DNA of 7,510 bases, from assembly GCF_035556675.1 (NCBI RefSeq), contig NZ_DATMFZ010000241.1, forward strand, positions 1-7,510, given 5' to 3'. Both the position numbers and the translations under genes were made by a program. Each line of letters begins with the position of its first letter. The stretch's first letter is position 1. Below are positions 1 to 5,188 of this stretch, piece after piece. This DNA is from Geminicoccus sp035556675. GTDB lineage: Bacteria > Pseudomonadota > Alphaproteobacteria > Geminicoccales > Geminicoccaceae. The notes under the pieces are model-generated. The model did no database searches. It saw only the letters and a program-made list of their open reading frames with translations, and was not told the origin of the DNA.

Positions 1-4
1 CGGC

Positions 5-35
5 CGTTGTTGCCAAAAACCCGACGTTGTTTGCC
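5..35. repeat. Imperfect direct repeat upstream of the AraC-type gene (possible operator)
   Basis: CGTTGTTGCC at 5-14 recurs as CGTTGTTTGCC at 25-35, with one extra T in the second copy. The copies start 20 bp apart, about two helical turns, on the same face of the DNA. AraC-family proteins bind direct repeats with about this spacing using their two HTH motifs. The repeat lies about 50-80 bp upstream of the regulator start, so autoregulation or control of a leftward gene is possible. This is inference from spacing only; chance is not excluded. Confidence 0.3.
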
Positions 36-87
36 TGATCCTCCAAAGCGAGTTCACGGAGCGATCCGTTCTGAGGTAGGAACAGGC

Positions 88-981
88 ATGGACGACTCCC
101 TGCTCAAAGCCGTTCGCCGCTACACCGAGGCCCATGCCGACCCGGCCGGCATCGCCCGGACTCCCATCCCCAGCCTGACGACCATTCGTGCGACCGCGCC
201 CAGCGGGCTGCAATATGACATCTCCCGGCCGCTCGTCTGCCTCGTGCTGCAGGGGACCAAGCAGGTCACGATGGGGAGCCAAGCCTTCACGTTCACCGCC
301 GGCGACTCGCTGCTGATCACGGCAGACGTGCCGACCGTCAGCCAGATCATGCGCGCAAGCGTCGTGGCGCCCTATCTTTCGCTCGTCCTGGACCTCGATC
401 TGGCGCTGATCGCCGAGCTGGTGGAGGCCATGCGGCTGGTGCCGGCCGAGGACGCTGGGCCGGTGCGGGTCGAACCCACCGATGCCGAGGTTGCGGACGC
501 AGCGCTGCGGCTGATGCGCCTGCTCGAGCGCCCGGCATCGGTGCCGGTGCTGCAGGCGCAGCTGCTGCGCGAGATGCACTACTGGCTGCTGGCCGGCCGG
601 CACGGGCCGGCGATCCGGCGCCTCGGCTGGCCGGGCGGCCATGCGCAGCGGGTGGCGCGCGCGGTCGCGTTGCTCCGGGCCGAGTTCGCGCAGCCCTTGC
701 CGGTCGAGCGTCTGGCGACGGTCGCCGGGATGAGCCCGTCCTCGTTCCACCAGCACTTCCGTGCCGTCACCTCGCTCTCGCCCCTGCAGTTCCAAAAGCA
801 GCTGCGCCTGATCGAGGCGCGGCGGCTGATGCTGTCGGAAGGCATGGCCTCGAGCAGTGCGGCGTTCGCGGTCGGCTATGAGAGCGTGTCGCAGTTCACT
901 CGCGAGTACCGCCGGATGTTCGGCCTGCCGCCGGTCCGGGAAACGGCCATGGCCCGGCGGAGCGAGGCCGCGGCGGCATGA
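88..981 (+). CDS. AraC-family transcriptional regulator (AraC_N + HTH_18 type)
   Basis: Predicted 297-residue cytoplasmic DNA-binding regulator. Residues about 20-175 match the AraC-type N-terminal sensing domain (PF06719 style: SGLQYDISRPLVCLVLQG, then a cupin-like GDSLLI stretch). Residues about 190-288 form the two-helix-turn-helix AraC domain: first HTH around LPVERLATVAGMSPSSFHQHF (204-224), second around AVGYESVSQFTREYRRMFG (261-279). The ATG at 88 is chosen because a purine-rich GAGGTAGGAA lies just upstream and the protein then starts at the usual family boundary; the frame is open further upstream to a TTG at position 7, but that adds residues unlike the family. Regulators of this subfamily often sit beside and divergent from an oxidoreductase or dehydrogenase gene they control. 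Any such gene would lie left of the window. The gene converges on the VOC gene, so a role in controlling the transporter is possible but not indicated. The effector is unknown. Confidence 0.93.
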   Translation: MDDSLLKAVRRYTEAHADPAGIARTPIPSLTTIRATAPSGLQYDISRPLVCLVLQGTKQVTMGSQAFTFTAGDSLLITADVPTVSQIMRASVVAPYLSLVLDLDLALIAELVEAMRLVPAEDAGPVRVEPTDAEVADAALRLMRLLERPASVPVLQAQLLREMHYWLLAGRHGPAIRRLGWPGGHAQRVARAVALLRAEFAQPLPVERLATVAGMSPSSFHQHFRAVTSLSPLQFQKQLRLIEARRLMLSEGMASSSAAFAVGYESVSQFTREYRRMFGLPPVRETAMARRSEAAAA

Positions 982-1001
982 GCCGGCCGGACCATGCGCC
1001 G

Positions 1002-1017
1002 GACCGGTCAGCCGGTC
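1002..1017. terminator. Short hairpin between convergent genes (weak terminator candidate)
   Basis: GACCGG (1002-1007), loop TCAG, CCGGTC (1012-1017): a perfect 6-bp GC-rich stem in the gap between the AraC-type gene, which stops at 981, and the VOC gene, which stops at 1016 on the other strand. There is no T-run on either side and the right arm overlaps the VOC stop codon, so intrinsic termination is only a possibility. Position in a convergent gap is the main argument. Confidence 0.3.
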
Positions 1018-1408
1018 AGACCTCTATCCCGTAATCCGCCAGCTCCGGCAGCATCGCCTCGACCACGAAGTCGACGAAGGCCTCGGGCGCATCGAGATAG
1101 AACTCGCGCTCCGAATAGCTGCCGACCTCGGCGGCGATCCCGCGCTCGCGCAGCCACCCCGCCAGCTTCTCCAGCTCGGCCCGGGGCGTGTCGCTCAGGA
1201 ACGAGACTTGGGAGAAGCGCTTGTCGGCATCGCGGCCCGTCTCGCTGCTGTGGTTGAGCTGCAGGTCGACATTGGTGCCGGGCTGGCGCATCCACACCGA
1301 CCGCCCGGTCCGGCGCAGCTCGACGAAGCCCAGCTCCGCCTGGAACATCGCGACCACGCTGTCGAAATGCTCCGGCGCCACGCGCTGGGCCATGTGATTG
1401 AACTTCAT
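1016..1408 (-). CDS. VOC-fold (glyoxalase/dioxygenase-like) small protein, function unknown
   Basis: Predicted 130-residue cytoplasmic protein. Its pattern fits a single vicinal-oxygen-chelate domain: a first beta-alpha-beta unit (KFNHMAQRV, then FDSVVAMFQAELGFVELR), two strands (SVWMRQ, VDLQL), then RFSQVSFL, a helix (AELEKLAGWLRERG) and final strands ending FYLDAPEAFVDFVVEAM. Canonical glyoxalase metal ligands are H/E/H/E; here His5 is present but the later positions seem to be Gln (about 50 and 67) and an uncertain acidic residue, so metal binding is doubtful. The ATG at 1408 is preceded by GAGGA at good spacing, and the gene starts 10 nt after livM stops, so it is probably the last gene of the transporter operon. 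The link to uptake is unexplained: it might act on or bind the imported compound or simply hitchhike. VOC assignment is by pattern, not alignment. Confidence 0.75.
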   Translation of the reverse strand: MKFNHMAQRVAPEHFDSVVAMFQAELGFVELRRTGRSVWMRQPGTNVDLQLNHSSETGRDADKRFSQVSFLSDTPRAELEKLAGWLRERGIAAEVGSYSEREFYLDAPEAFVDFVVEAMLPELADYGIEV

Positions 1409-1418
1409 CCACCTGTCC

Positions 1419-2501
1419 TCAGCTTCTGGCCGTGGCCCCGGTCGTGGGCAGGGCAGGGGCCATGGCCCTGCGGCTGGAACCCAGGCCCGGCAGCCGCAAC
1501 TCGCGAGAGCCGGTCAGCCCCTTGGGCCGGAAGATCAGGATCAGCGCCATGCCGATGCCGAGCGCGATCTCCTGCGAGCCCTCGGGCAGGGCCAGAACCG
1601 ATTCGCCCATCGTCACGCCGGATTCCAGGAAGCGGAAGAACTCGACGAACACGGTGACGGCGAACACGCCGACAATGGCGCCGGTGACGCTGCCCATCCC
1701 GCCGATGATGAGCATGGCGAGCGTGATGAAGGTGAGCTGCAGGTAGAACATGTCCACCGTCGCCACGCCCAGGAACTGCACGTAGAGCGCGCCGCCGATG
1801 CCCACGATGAAGGCGGAGAGCACAAAGGCGGCGAGCCGCACCCGCACGATGCTGACGCCCGAGGCGCGGGCCGCCACCGGGTCGTCGCGGGTCGAACGCA
1901 GCATCAGGCCGAAGCGCGAGTTCTTGAACCAGAAGGCCAGCACGATCGCACCCAGCGCGAAGGCCAGCCCGGTCCAGGGGCCGACCACGGTCGGGATGCC
2001 GATGATCGAGCTGACGCCCGCGGTCACCGAATCCCAGTTGGAATAGACATTGTTGACGATCGCCAGGAAGGCGAAGGTCGCAATCGAGGCGGCGATGCCG
2101 GACAGGCGCAGGATCACGGCACCGAACAGCAGCGCCACGACGGCCGCCAGCACGGCACCGCCGGCCACCGCCACCCAGAACGGATACTGCGCCTGCTGCA
2201 GGAAGACCGGCAGGCCGGTGAGCATGAGCTGCTTCCACATCGGATTGCAGGTGGCCCAGGCGGCGGCATAGGCGGCGATGCACATGAAGCCGATATGGCC
2301 GAACGAGACCACGCCGGAATTGCCGATGAACACCGACAGCCCGACCACCACGATCAGGCGGACCAGGGCCTCGGTGACCGTCAGCGCCATCTCGTCGTTG
2401 CCGAGCAGCGCCACCAGGGCCGTGATCACGGTGACGCCCAGGAGGAGGGCGAGCACCGGCAGGGCCGCGCGCAGGAAGCGGCTTTGGGCGGTGTCGGTCA
2501 T
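1419..2501 (-). CDS. livM: Branched-chain-amino-acid-type ABC transporter permease LivM
   Basis: Predicted 360-residue inner-membrane permease, one half of the translocation channel of a HAAT-family importer (BPD_transp_2 / LivM). Hydrophobic segments run through most of the chain, for example residues 12-34, 46-84, 108-150, 176-192, 222-245, 256-290 and 308-325. The family cytoplasmic loop that contacts the ATPase is visible at about 198-221 (GLMLRSTRDDPVAARASGVSIVRV), followed by the typical AAFVLSAFIVGIGGALY segment and IIGGMGSVTGAIVG. The RPKGL ending of the family is at 325-329, followed by a tail of about 30 residues rich in Pro, Ala, Ser and Arg. The ATG overlaps the livH stop in an ATGA (4 nt), with a GGAG ribosome site inside livH. 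Translational coupling to livH is likely. The substrate cannot be told from this subunit. Confidence 0.95.
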   Translation of the reverse strand: MTDTAQSRFLRAALPVLALLLGVTVITALVALLGNDEMALTVTEALVRLIVVVGLSVFIGNSGVVSFGHIGFMCIAAYAAAWATCNPMWKQLMLTGLPVFLQQAQYPFWVAVAGGAVLAAVVALLFGAVILRLSGIAASIATFAFLAIVNNVYSNWDSVTAGVSSIIGIPTVVGPWTGLAFALGAIVLAFWFKNSRFGLMLRSTRDDPVAARASGVSIVRVRLAAFVLSAFIVGIGGALYVQFLGVATVDMFYLQLTFITLAMLIIGGMGSVTGAIVGVFAVTVFVEFFRFLESGVTMGESVLALPEGSQEIALGIGMALILIFRPKGLTGSRELRLPGLGSSRRAMAPALPTTGATARS

Positions 2502-3412
2502 ACGCGCTCCACGAGGGCTTTGGTGGGAACCAGGCCGGCAGGCCGGAACAGCAGCATCAGGATGACGATCCCGAACACGAAGCTGTCGCGGAACGGCCGG
2601 AGATCGTCCGGCAGGTAGGCCTGCAGGAACACCGACGCGAAGGCGACGGCGAAGCCGCCGGTAGCCGCTCCGATCAGGCTGCCCATGCCGCCCACCACGG
2701 TGGCGATGAAGGCGAACAGCATGAGCGGCACGCCCATCGTCTGGCTGAGCGTGCCGGTCTGCGACAGGAGCAGGAGCGAGGCCACCGCCGCCAGCACGCC
2801 CGAGATCGCGAACGCCAGACCGATCACGAGATTGCCGCGCACACCCAGATAGCGGGCCATCCGGAAATCCTCGGCGGCAGCCCGCATCTGGATGCCCAGC
2901 GCCGTGCGCTTGAGCAGCAGCGTCAGCCCGCCCATCAGGACCAGCGTGGCCAGGATGGTGACGATCTGCAAAAGCGGGATGCGCAGGCCGCCCACGGCGA
3001 TCTGGTAGTTCAGGTTCGACCAGAGATCGACGCTCTTGGGCCGCGAGCCGTAGAACATCAGGATCACGTTCTGGATCACGAAGCTGACCGCGAAGGACGC
3101 GATCATGAGCGTCGCCGGGTCGGCGCGCCGGATATGGCGGAACACCAGCAGGTCGGAGAGCAGCGCTGCCGCCACCACGATCACGGCTACCGCGATGATC
3201 ACCATGAACCATGGCCAGCCGCCGATGAACAGGGTGGCGACCGCCTCGGTGGAGGGGATGATCAGCGCATAGGCGCCAAGGGTGATCAGGTCGCCATAGG
3301 CGAAGTTGATCAGCCGCAGGATGCCGAACAGGAGGCCGATGCCGAGCGCTGCCAGCGCGTAGAGGCTGCCCAGCGACAGGGCGTCGATGAAGGTCTGCGC
3401 GAAGTTGATCAT
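2498..3412 (-). CDS. livH: Branched-chain-amino-acid-type ABC transporter permease LivH
   Basis: Predicted 304-residue inner-membrane permease, partner of LivM. It opens with the hallmark LivH start (FIDALSLGSLYALAALGIGLLFGILRLINFAYGD, about 8-41), in which the INFAYGD motif is diagnostic. The ATPase-contact loop is at about 173-195 (GIQMRAAAEDFRMARYLGVRGN), then a membrane segment, a GGMGSLIGAATGG stretch at 241-253, and the family ending LLFRPAGL at 287-294. Length is normal for the family. The start is fixed by the ATGA overlap with the livF stop (3409-3412) and a GAGG upstream. LivH and LivM are expected to form the heterodimeric channel powered by LivG/LivF and loaded by the binding protein encoded at 5189-6394. 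No frameshift or missing segment is seen. Confidence 0.95.
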   Translation of the reverse strand: MINFAQTFIDALSLGSLYALAALGIGLLFGILRLINFAYGDLITLGAYALIIPSTEAVATLFIGGWPWFMVIIAVAVIVVAAALLSDLLVFRHIRRADPATLMIASFAVSFVIQNVILMFYGSRPKSVDLWSNLNYQIAVGGLRIPLLQIVTILATLVLMGGLTLLLKRTALGIQMRAAAEDFRMARYLGVRGNLVIGLAFAISGVLAAVASLLLLSQTGTLSQTMGVPLMLFAFIATVVGGMGSLIGAATGGFAVAFASVFLQAYLPDDLRPFRDSFVFGIVILMLLFRPAGLVPTKALVERV

Positions 3413-4155
3413 GCCGCGGCCTCGCTCGTGGCAGAAATATCGTGCTCGTCGAAGCCGAAATAGGCGCGGGTGATGGCCTCGCCGTCCTGCAGGTCGGCCG
3501 TGTTGCCGTGCAGGAGGATGCGGCCGTTGCGCAGCACGTAGATCCGTTCGCTGAACTTCAGCATCCGGTCGGAGCTCTGCTCGTTGACCAGCAGGGTCAG
3601 GCCGCGCTCGGCGCGCAGCGCCAGCAGCGTCGCGTACACGGTGTCGACGATCTTGGGCGCCAGGCCCAAAGACGGCTCGTCGACCATGACCAGGCGCGGC
3701 CGGGTCATCAGCGCCCGGGCGATCACCAGCATCTGCTGCTCGCCCCCCGACAGCCGCCCGGCCGGCTGGCGCCAGCGCTCCTTCAGCCGCGGGAAGTAGC
3801 CCAGCAGCTGCTCGGCATCGCTCTGGGCGTGGCGCCGGTCGCTCATGGCGTAGGTGCCGATGAACAGGTTCTCCTCGACGGTCAGCGTGCCGAACACGTG
3901 GCGGCCTTCCGGCACCAGCGAGATGCCGAGCCGCGCGATGTTCTCCGCACGCATGCCCACCAGGTCCTTGCCGTCGAATCGGATCCGCCCGCGCTTGGGC
4001 GGCACGCCGCCAGCGATCGCCGCCAGCAGGGTCGACTTGCCGGCGCCGTTGGGGCCGACCACGCAGACCGCTTCGCGCTCCTTGACCGAGATGGCGACGC
4101 CGGCCAGCGCGATGGTGCCGCCATAGCTGACCGCCAGATCCTCGACCTCCAGCAT
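3409..4155 (-). CDS. livF: Branched-chain-amino-acid-type ABC transporter ATP-binding protein LivF
   Basis: Predicted 248-residue cytoplasmic ATPase. Walker A GPNGAGKS is at 34-41, the family segment ISLVPEGRHVFGTLTVEENL at 78-97, a full ABC signature LSGGEQQ at 135-141, Walker B LVMVDEP with the catalytic Glu at 155-161, and the LivF-type D-loop SLGLAPK. At the H-loop the sequence reads LLVNEQSS: the switch histidine is Gln, as is usual in LivF proteins. The start at 4155 is chosen because its ATG shares one nucleotide with the livG stop (TGATG) and a GGAGGG lies about 8 nt upstream. The frame stays open further upstream, but only as antisense-like sequence inside livG. The protein is about 10 residues longer at the C-terminus than a minimal LivF, with an acidic/Ala end (FGFDEHDISATSEAAA). 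It pairs with LivG. Confidence 0.95.
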   Translation of the reverse strand: MLEVEDLAVSYGGTIALAGVAISVKEREAVCVVGPNGAGKSTLLAAIAGGVPPKRGRIRFDGKDLVGMRAENIARLGISLVPEGRHVFGTLTVEENLFIGTYAMSDRRHAQSDAEQLLGYFPRLKERWRQPAGRLSGGEQQMLVIARALMTRPRLVMVDEPSLGLAPKIVDTVYATLLALRAERGLTLLVNEQSSDRMLKFSERIYVLRNGRILLHGNTADLQDGEAITRAYFGFDEHDISATSEAAA

Positions 4156-4955
4156 CAGTGATGGCCCTCCGCCATTTCCAGTTGCTTCTCGCCCTCGCCG
4201 CCCAGATAGGCGGCCAATACCTTCTTGTTGCGCTGGATCTCGGCCGGCGTGCCCTCGGCGATGGTCCGGCCGCTGTCCAGCACATGGATGAAGTCGCAGG
4301 TCCCCATGACCATGCGCATGTTGTGCTCGATGAGCAGGACCCCGCAGGTGAAGGTCCTGGGGATGTCCAGCACGATCTGGGCCAGCTCGTCGCACTCGGC
4401 GTCCGCCATGCCGGCCGCGGGCTCATCGAGCAGGAGAAAGGCCGGGCCCAGGAACAGGGCGCGGGCGATGCCGACCCGGCGCTCGTCGGTATAGGGCAGG
4501 GTGCCCGCCACGATGTCGGCCTTGTCGGCCATGCCCAGCCAGGCCAGCAGCTCCATGGCCAGGTGATGAGCCTGGCGCCGGCCCAGCCCCATGCCGGTGC
4601 CGGTCACCTCGACGTTCTCGACGACGGTGAGGTCCTTGAACAACCGCCCGGCCTGGAAGGTCCGGGCCACGCCCTGGTGCCGGAACCGCTCGGCACTCCA
4701 GCCGGCCGTGTCCTGGCCCCCTAAGAGGATGCTGCCCTCGGTGGGCCGCTGGAAGCCGGTCAGGCAGTTGACCAGCGTGGTCTTGCCGGCCCCGTTCGGC
4801 CCGATCAGGCCCAGGATCTTCTCCCGCTCCAGGCCGAGCGTCACGTCACCGATCGCGGTGAGACCGCCGAAGCGGACGGAAACATTCTGTGCCGCGAGGC
4901 TGGCCGCCTGCGACTGCTCGACCCCGGTGGCGGTCATGGTCGGTCTGCTGGTCAT
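4155..4955 (-). CDS. livG: Branched-chain-amino-acid-type ABC transporter ATP-binding protein LivG
   Basis: Predicted 266-residue cytoplasmic ATPase, first gene of the operon. Walker A GPNGAGKTT is at 52-60, the Q-loop RTFQAGRLFKDLTVVENV starts at 98 (Q101), Walker B FLLLDEP is at 173-179, D-loop AAGM, and the switch histidine is in LLIEHNM (H211). The signature region reads LPYTDERRVGIARAL at 153-167, whereas LivG proteins usually read L-x-Y-G-D/E/Q-Q-R-R-L-E-I-A. The conserved Gly is Thr here, so the motif is degenerate. The ATG at 4955 is preferred over one at 4973 because an AGGTGG lies 7 nt upstream of it; the alternative would add MRGGVE. About 20 residues before the first domain strand are poorly conserved in kind. 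The gene faces the divergent control region shared with the binding-protein gene. Confidence 0.95.
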   Translation of the reverse strand: MTSRPTMTATGVEQSQAASLAAQNVSVRFGGLTAIGDVTLGLEREKILGLIGPNGAGKTTLVNCLTGFQRPTEGSILLGGQDTAGWSAERFRHQGVARTFQAGRLFKDLTVVENVEVTGTGMGLGRRQAHHLAMELLAWLGMADKADIVAGTLPYTDERRVGIARALFLGPAFLLLDEPAAGMADAECDELAQIVLDIPRTFTCGVLLIEHNMRMVMGTCDFIHVLDSGRTIAEGTPAEIQRNKKVLAAYLGGEGEKQLEMAEGHH

Positions 4956-4977
4956 TTCGACGCCACCTCGCATCGCG

Positions 4978-4987
4978 TGTGATCACA
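4978..4987. promoter_or_regulatory. Perfect 10-bp palindrome TGTGATCACA (operator candidate)
   Basis: TGTGATCACA is a perfect two-fold symmetric sequence 22 bp upstream of the livG start, in the shared divergent control region. Its half-site resembles CRP/FNR-type TGTGA, but those sites need a 6-bp spacer that is absent here. GntR-type regulators also use short tight palindromes. The binding protein cannot be named. From its place it could repress livG transcription or early elongation. Confidence 0.35.
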
Positions 4988-5045
4988 AACGAAGCTCCCT
5001 GATGGGTTCATTCTGGGAGCGGAGCTGGAATTTTGTCCACGCGGA

Positions 5046-5063
5046 TGCAGCAAGAACCATGCA
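5046..5063. promoter_or_regulatory. TGCA-N10-TGCA paired half-sites (weak NtrC-like enhancer candidate)
   Basis: TGCA at 5046-5049 and TGCA at 5060-5063 are separated by 10 bp, centred about 75 bp upstream of the start predicted from the sigma-54 promoter. NtrC sites are usually TGCAC-N7-GTGCA, which is TGCA-N9-TGCA, so the spacing here is one base too long and the inner bases match poorly. It is listed only because a sigma-54 promoter requires an upstream activator site. Confidence 0.15.
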
Positions 5064-5102
5064 AGTCCTCTCGCGGGCGCGCTTCGGCCGTTGCCAGCCG
5101 GC

Positions 5103-5119
5103 TTGGTACGTGGCTTGCT
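5103..5119 (+). promoter_or_regulatory. Sigma-54 (RpoN) -24/-12 promoter for the binding-protein gene
   Basis: The bases TTGGTACG (5103-5110), four spacer bases TGGC, and TTGCT (5115-5119) match the sigma-54 consensus YTGGCACG-N4-TTGCW with one mismatch (C to T at 5107). The invariant GG (5105-5106) and GC (5117-5118) are exactly 10 bp apart. With GC at -13/-12 the transcript would start near 5130, giving a leader of about 59 nt before the ATG at 5189. Sigma-54 promoters need an activator such as NtrC, so nitrogen-controlled expression is the natural inference. No such match was found facing livG. Confidence 0.65.
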
Positions 5120-5125
5120 CGTACC
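5105..5125. repeat. Inverted repeat overlapping the -24/-12 promoter
   Basis: GGTACG (5105-5110) and CGTACC (5120-5125) are perfect inverted arms with a 9-bp centre. They span the entire -24/-12 element, so a dimeric repressor bound here would block the polymerase. Part of the left arm is itself promoter consensus, which lowers the weight of this observation. Confidence 0.3.
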
Positions 5126-5126
5126 C

Positions 5127-5153
5127 CTGGCGAATGCCAGCCTGCCGCGCAGG
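5127..5153 (+). promoter_or_regulatory. Two tandem small hairpins in the 5' leader of the binding-protein gene
   Basis: CTGGC-GAAT-GCCAG (5127-5140) is followed without a gap by CCTGC-CGC-GCAGG (5141-5153). Both stems are perfect 5-bp pairings and sit at the start of the predicted transcript. They could protect the 5' end of the message or affect translation. They do not resemble a riboswitch class I recognise. An 8-bp palindrome GGCCGGCC (5152-5159) follows directly. Confidence 0.35.
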
Positions 5154-5188
5154 CCGGCCGCACAGCACCTACAGGGGGAAGTAAACGC

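Noticed and set aside
7..87. Longer AraC-type protein starting at a TTG at position 7
   Set aside because: The added residues are unlike the family, and the ATG at 88 has a good ribosome site and fits the usual N-terminus.
1008..1412. Alternative minus-strand frame over the VOC gene
   Set aside because: It is rich in Arg, Ala and Gly with no fold pattern; the 1016-1408 frame has the VOC pattern and a good ribosome site.
1398..2618. Long open frame (about 406 codons) on the plus strand opposite livM
   Set aside because: It is low-complexity in Gln, His, Asp and Gly with no domain; livM on the other strand is certain.
4956..4973. livG start at the ATG at 4973
   Set aside because: The AGGTGG ribosome site lies between the two ATGs and serves the one at 4955; the earlier ATG has no comparable site.
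4978..4987. CRP-type site
   Set aside because: The half-sites abut, whereas CRP/FNR sites need a spacer of about 4-6 bp between them; kept only as an unassigned palindrome.
5033..5188. Upstream extension of the binding protein to an ATG at 5033
   Set aside because: It would bury the signal peptide 52 residues in and overlap the sigma-54 promoter; the ATG at 5189 has AGGGGGAAG upstream.
4956..5188. Sigma-54 or sigma-70 promoter for livG on the minus strand
   Set aside because: The GG/GC pairs seen on that strand are spaced 8 or 11 bp apart rather than 10, and no -35/-10 pair with proper spacing was convincing.
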